A stretch of DNA of 64,000 bases from Chloroflexota bacterium (GTDB taxonomy: Bacteria > Chloroflexota > Anaerolineae > Promineifilales > Promineifilaceae), in NCBI GenBank assembly GCA_013112725.1, contig JABFFZ010000008.1, positions 1-64,000 on the forward strand, read 5' to 3'. This document shows positions 61,501 to 64,000 of this stretch, one piece after another. The translations under genes were made by a program, and so were the position numbers. How positions within the stretch are numbered: position 1 is the stretch's first letter; each line of letters starts with the position of its first letter. The notes beneath the pieces are model-generated. The model was not told the DNA's origin and did no database searches. It was given only the letters and a program-made list of their open reading frames with translations.

Positions 61501-62575
61501 ACGGGACGGGCACGGGCACGTCCGTTATCTTGATCTTCACGCCGCGGATCTCGATGCACTTTTGCACCAGCCGCTCTGCCCGTTCCAGGTCATCCGCGCC
61601 GGAAATCTCGTTAAAGGGCATGCTGACCACATGCTCGTAGGTGGTGATGCCGGTGGGCAAAATTTCGGGGATGACCGTATCAGCGATGACCGGGAAGCCA
61701 AAGTTGATGGCTCCCGCCGCCGCCGCATATTTCAGATCATCCACCTCGCCCAGAGCCAGCACAAAGGCAAAAACGCGCTCCTTGTTGTAGAGCAAAATAT
61801 CCTGCGCCTGCCCCGGCTTGAGGCCGCCAAAAGTGAGCGCGGAGCGGGTGGCAAAGCCCAGGGCGTAAATGGCGCTCAATGTGTCGGTGCCAAAGGGCAC
61901 GGTGTAGGTGTCGTAGCCCAGTTCCACCCCTTCTTCGTGCAGTTGATGGATGATGGAACGGCCGTTCACATTCCCCGACAAAAAGGTCAAAATGTTGCGC
62001 CGTTGCAATTCCCGCACCAGTTTGACGGCCACCTCGTTTGATTTGGCGCAGCCAACGATGGCCGCGAAACCGGGCATACGGCCGTCTACCAACTGAATCC
62101 CCCACGACCGCAGCTGAATATCGTCAATAGGGCCGTTCAAATGGCCGTCGCCGTTTTTGAATTTGGCCTTGCCATTGTCCGGGCTGGTAAAGGCCGTGCC
62201 GCCGGAGAGGTGAAAACCGGGCATTAACTCCGGCTGCGCGCCATAGACAAAACGAATGGCCTCAATCACCTCGGCGGCAATCAGCGCAGCCATGCCGCTG
62301 TCCAGCGTCTCGCCCAGGTAGGGCGTCCAGTTTTTCGCCGAGGGCAGCGGATGCAGCAGTTCATGGGCGTGGGCCAGCGCCGGCTGTAAATCGGCCAGCG
62401 TCTCCACCTTTTGCCCGGTCATGCCATAAATCAGCGGCAGGTAATAGGCGGTGTTGGGGAAGGAGACCGGCGTCGCCGGCTTCTTTTCCTTCAGCGCCTT
62501 TTGCAGCATCACCTCCGCTTCATGAACCAGGGCATTTGCGCCCCGGATGGCTCGTGTGGCTATGTATCGTGACAT
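58562..62575 (-). CDS. acsB-acsD: Acetyl-CoA synthase fused to corrinoid Fe-S protein small subunit (AcsB-AcsD)
   Basis: A 1337-residue fusion. Residues 1 to about 760 are the bacterial acetyl-CoA synthase: A-cluster Fe-S cysteines C541, C544, C553 and C563 and the Ni-binding C630-G-C632, with the same spacing as in the Moorella enzyme. Residues about 760-1010 are a low-complexity linker (Ala/Gln/Pro-rich) that contains several repeat families. Residues about 1010-1337 are the CFeSP small subunit (WSGKVREITLGATKAQGG, PFLDFEGVMPHPPVIAVEIR, VIMDPTTGALGYGFEYGYSV). The enzyme makes acetyl-CoA from CO, a methyl group and CoA. GGAGG sits five bases before the ATG at 62575; a longer frame starts in the repeats. 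Confidence 0.93.
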   Translation of the reverse strand: MSRYIATRAIRGANALVHEAEVMLQKALKEKKPATPVSFPNTAYYLPLIYGMTGQKVETLADLQPALAHAHELLHPLPSAKNWTPYLGETLDSGMAALIAAEVIEAIRFVYGAQPELMPGFHLSGGTAFTSPDNGKAKFKNGDGHLNGPIDDIQLRSWGIQLVDGRMPGFAAIVGCAKSNEVAVKLVRELQRRNILTFLSGNVNGRSIIHQLHEEGVELGYDTYTVPFGTDTLSAIYALGFATRSALTFGGLKPGQAQDILLYNKERVFAFVLALGEVDDLKYAAAAGAINFGFPVIADTVIPEILPTGITTYEHVVSMPFNEISGADDLERAERLVQKCIEIRGVKIKITDVPVPVPYGSAFEGEVVRKADMRVEFGGQHSRCFEFLTMADLNALTDGKIEIVGPDFSQIPAKGAMDLGIVVQVAGREMQKDFEPVLERQIHYFVNGASGVQHIGQRDIAWIRLSQAAVDKGFDLTHLGKILHARFHADFGAIVDKVQVTLYTDPAALAEWLERAREAYNFRNQRLADLTDTAVNEFYSCTLCQSFAPDHVCIVSPERLGLCGAYNWLDCKASYSINPTGPNQPIKLGKLLDPEVGYWSGTIDYARKGSHGAVQEVSMYSIMENPMTACGCFECIVMYIPEVEGVMVVSREDVGMTPAGMKFSTLAGMAGGGVQTPGVMGVGKYYLVSPKFISADGGFKRVVWLSKVIKETMADELQHVAEREGIPDLIDRIADGDKITTVEQLMDWVEEVHHPVLDLGPMGREPAQLPEPDEELMVQATAVVEAAMADLSAKDAKSAKEEEDLSAKDAKSAKEEEVEEVSFRADSSERGIPPEQLVTGDSSEDASAASAQALGMTVADIGMTMAEPPQSPNLPISQSPISQADLLQQAQVAALRQAQALQQAASEALRQAELLGQAREMAAQLATPAEAVESLRQALTAALGALGGVAPATAVPEPISIPTPEPIKPPPPVVEEVPIIAKAPEPKPNIPPTPDGSRITHHTSHVPHHASPPPDKPWLPPTSKTPLAKEKWSGKVREITLGATKAQGGTRAKTVTVGGETAMPFLDFEGVMPHPPVIAVEIRARKPADWSPLLLEAWGDVVADPVRWAQAAEKAGAGLIQLSLGLENGVDTAVAAVRSVLQATGLPLIVVGPGQADKDNELLAPIADAFKGERLALGICEDKNYRTIVAAAMANDHLVIARTAMDVNLAKQLNILISDMGLPLDRVIMDPTTGALGYGFEYGYSVMERLRLAALQGDGMTQLPMMVTPGEEAWKTKEAKVGVGVPAAWGDWAERAITWETVTAVMLIESGANILTLRHPETVRRVGAAIADLTKKA
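59542..59588 (-). repeat. GTGATGC heptad units inside the AcsB-AcsD linker
   Basis: GTGATGCGTGATGCGGGACGTGTGACGTGTGATGC units, in frame as SRITHHTSHVPHHASPP at the end of the linker. Confidence 0.85.
59930..59970 (-). repeat. GGAGATTG tandem repeat inside the AcsB-AcsD linker
   Basis: Five or so ATTGGGAG units, in frame as SPNLPISQSPISQ. The same unit occurs in 38981-39046 and 48007-48091. Confidence 0.85.
60005..60114 (-). mobile_element. 110-bp MITE-like element with 12-bp terminal inverted repeats inside the AcsB-AcsD linker
   Basis: Ends TGTCATTCCGAG and CTCGGAATGACA, exact inverted repeats of 12 bp, with inner blocks GAGGAATC / GATTCCTC also inverted. The whole unit is palindrome-like and in frame. 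No target duplication was resolved. Confidence 0.75.
60123..60206 (-). repeat. 42-bp CGCGAAG tandem repeat inside the AcsB-AcsD linker
   Basis: Two 42-bp copies differing at a few bases, encoding DLSAKDAKSAKEEE twice. The same core repeat writes the signal-peptide n-region at 9885-9913. Confidence 0.9.
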
Positions 62576-62586
62576 GGTTCCTCCAT

Positions 62587-62633
62587 GACGTGATGCGTGA
62601 TGCGCGACCTTTCTCACGGATCACGCATCACGC
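62587..62633. repeat. GTGATGC heptad hairpin
   Basis: CGTGATGCGTGATGCGCGA, loop, TCACGGATCACGCATCACG. It spans the gap between CODH and the ACS fusion gene and touches the CODH stop. Confidence 0.82.
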
Positions 62634-64000
62634 TGTTACACCGTAAAGCGCCGCCCGCCGTTCAGCCAACGGCAGCGCTTCCAATTCCATCATCCGGTCA
62701 TCGCCGCTATCGCCGAAGTTGTGGGGGTTGTACGGCCGTAAACCCAACGCCGCCCGTTTCTTGTCAATATGCGCCAGCGCCCGGCGCACCATCTCGTCCG
62801 GGTCGCCCACAAATTCCAGCTTGCCGCCGTACAGCTTCTCCCAGCCTTCGCTAATGTAGTGGGAGACGGCGTCGCTGTCGCTCACCTTATCCGGCATCCC
62901 GCTGACCGGTGACGCGCCGCCAAACATCACATATGCGCCGGAAGCGACACAGTAGGTGCCAATCGCCAGCGCCTTCTCGCTCATCCATTCGGGGGCTAAA
63001 CCCACCGCCGGAATCTGGTCAATGTCGTCGCCCAGGCCACCCTCTTCCACCATTTGCGTCAGCACGGTCAGGATGCGGGTGTTGTCCACGCATGACCCCA
63101 TGTGCAGCACCGGCGGAATGCCGATGGTCTGGCACACTTCGCGCAAGCCCGGCCCCACCTGATCCAGCCCGGCTTCACCCAGCAGCAGCCCCAGTTTAGC
63201 GGCGGCAATCGCGCCGCAACCCGTTTCCACCACCAGCACATCCTGTTGCAGCAGGTCGCGGGTGACTTTGACGTGCAGGTAATCCTGTTTGCTGCGGGGA
63301 TTGTTGCAGCCGACGATGGCCACCACACCCCGGATACGGCCGTCCCTGATCGCATCATTCAATGGCCTGAACGACGCCCGGTAGCTGCCACCCAACATGT
63401 AATTGATGTACTCATGCGAAAAACCGGGGATGAGTTTCTCTTTCACCTGTGGGATTTTGGTCTGGCCGCGATTGGCGTAGTTGTCAATCGCCACCTTGAG
63501 GATGCGTTTGGCCGTTGTCAGCGCGTGTTTTTCGTCAAATTCAATATGTGTGGCCCCCTTAATTTTCACCTTCGGCGAGGTGGTAATCACCTTCGTGTGG
63601 AACTTTTCCGCCAACCCTACCAACGCCTGCATAATGCACTGCACGTCCACCACCATCGCCTCCACCGAGCCGGTGAGGATGGAGAGTTCCTGGTGCAAAA
63701 AGTTCCCGGCGGCAGGGATGCCCTGGCGCATGAGGATTTCGTTGGCCGTGCAACAAATCCCGGCCAGATTGACCCCCTTTGCGCCTGCTTTTTGGGCATA
63801 TTCGATGATCTCCGGGTCTTGGGAAGCGGCCACGATCATCTGGCTCAGCGTCGGTTCGTGGCCGTGGACGATGACGTTGACCATATCATCTTTGAGTACA
63901 CCCAGGTTAGCCTCGCCCAAAATGGGGGCGGGTGTGCCAAACAGAATGTCGGAAACGTCAGTCGCCATCATGCTGCCACCCCAGCCATCGGCCAGGGCGG
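62628..64000 (-). CDS. acsA: Anaerobic carbon monoxide dehydrogenase catalytic subunit (C-terminal part)
   Basis: The 447 residues from an internal Met, plus the open codons to the window edge, which read ALADGWGGS before MMATDVSD, a conserved CODH stretch; the N-terminal B- and D-cluster part lies outside. C-cluster ligands are visible: HGHEP, GICCTANE, VGCNNPRSK, VETGCGAIAAAK, MGSCVDNTR and TYCVASGAYVMFG. The enzyme reduces CO2 to CO, which passes to the acetyl-CoA synthase encoded directly downstream. It is the first visible gene of the minus-strand island. Confidence 0.94.
   Translation of the reverse strand, partial: ALADGWGGSMMATDVSDILFGTPAPILGEANLGVLKDDMVNVIVHGHEPTLSQMIVAASQDPEIIEYAQKAGAKGVNLAGICCTANEILMRQGIPAAGNFLHQELSILTGSVEAMVVDVQCIMQALVGLAEKFHTKVITTSPKVKIKGATHIEFDEKHALTTAKRILKVAIDNYANRGQTKIPQVKEKLIPGFSHEYINYMLGGSYRASFRPLNDAIRDGRIRGVVAIVGCNNPRSKQDYLHVKVTRDLLQQDVLVVETGCGAIAAAKLGLLLGEAGLDQVGPGLREVCQTIGIPPVLHMGSCVDNTRILTVLTQMVEEGGLGDDIDQIPAVGLAPEWMSEKALAIGTYCVASGAYVMFGGASPVSGMPDKVSDSDAVSHYISEGWEKLYGGKLEFVGDPDEMVRRALAHIDKKRAALGLRPYNPHNFGDSGDDRMMELEALPLAERRAALYGVTA

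Noticed and set aside
60923..62041. Plus-strand open frame of 372 codons
   Set aside because: Antisense to the acetyl-CoA synthase coding region with no ribosome site or recognisable motif.
7081..62633. Heptad repeat arrays as possible CRISPR
   Set aside because: Units are only 7-8 bp, have no unique spacers and are part of hairpins; no cas genes are near.
1..64000. tRNA, rRNA or riboswitch
   Set aside because: Reading all spacers I saw no tRNA-like cloverleaf with CCA-type acceptor, no rRNA core sequence and no known riboswitch core; covariance-model search was not possible here.

Overview
The window (about 57-58 percent GC by eye) looks like a chromosomal segment of a Chloroflexota bacterium, most likely of an Anaerolineae-type lineage. 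The evidence is indirect: a bacterial acetyl-CoA pathway cluster, glucosyl-3-phosphoglycerate synthase, a DUF2344 protein, many lipoproteins with Thr/Pro-rich linkers, a secreted protein with a C-terminal aliphatic-Pro tail, TATAAT boxes only 6-10 nt before start codons, and abundant short intergenic stem-loops. The palindrome ACGGCCGT recurs about 2-3 times per kb in genes and spacers. No rRNA, tRNA, CRISPR array or phage module was seen.

Left part (1-24.6 kb): the end of an IS630-type transposase; a signalling pair (NERD-FHA protein, then a transmembrane Ser/Thr kinase with a degenerate M14 carboxypeptidase-like ectodomain); an Rpn-type nuclease; two glycosyltransferases; a CapA-like lipoprotein with an MFS transporter; a GNAT enzyme and a small MORN-like protein; a LacI regulator with a shared operator before a wrecked maltose-type locus (an alpha-glucosidase fused in frame to half a sugar permease); two DinB-like proteins; an AlkX/YcaQ-type glycosylase; MurA with Asp at the catalytic Cys position; and a glycosyltransferase / histidine phosphatase / Usp-GpgS / glycosyltransferase group that looks like a glucosylglycerate-type solute pathway.

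Middle (24.8-47.1 kb): a 1375-residue secreted LVIVD-type protein, a CE2-like esterase lipoprotein, a membrane HhH/SH3 protein that seems 5'-truncated, a SNF2 helicase cut in two by one in-frame TAG, two MFS exporters, a dynamin-like GTPase with two companions, and assorted enzymes (GNAT, hotdog thioesterase, phosphodiester glycosidase, DUF2344 protein, LysM/M23 lipoprotein).

Right part (47.2-64 kb, all minus strand): a nearly continuous Wood-Ljungdahl island. In transcription order: CO dehydrogenase (cut by the window edge), an acetyl-CoA synthase fused to the small corrinoid Fe-S subunit, the large corrinoid Fe-S subunit, a CoA-binding protein, the corrinoid reductive activator, AcsE methyltransferase, malic enzyme, a thioredoxin-reductase-like flavoprotein without its CxxC, a MetV-MetF fusion, an MntA/HepT toxin-antitoxin pair and two CooC-type Ni-insertion ATPases. 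Together they transfer methyl groups from methyl-tetrahydrofolate through the corrinoid protein to ACS and join them with CO and CoA.

The most striking features are the ACS-corrinoid protein fusion, whose linker of about 250 residues is partly written in the genome's own intergenic repeat families; the same repeats inside other genes; the ACGGCCGT palindrome; the TAG-split SNF2 gene; and the kinase with a catalytically dead peptidase ectodomain.
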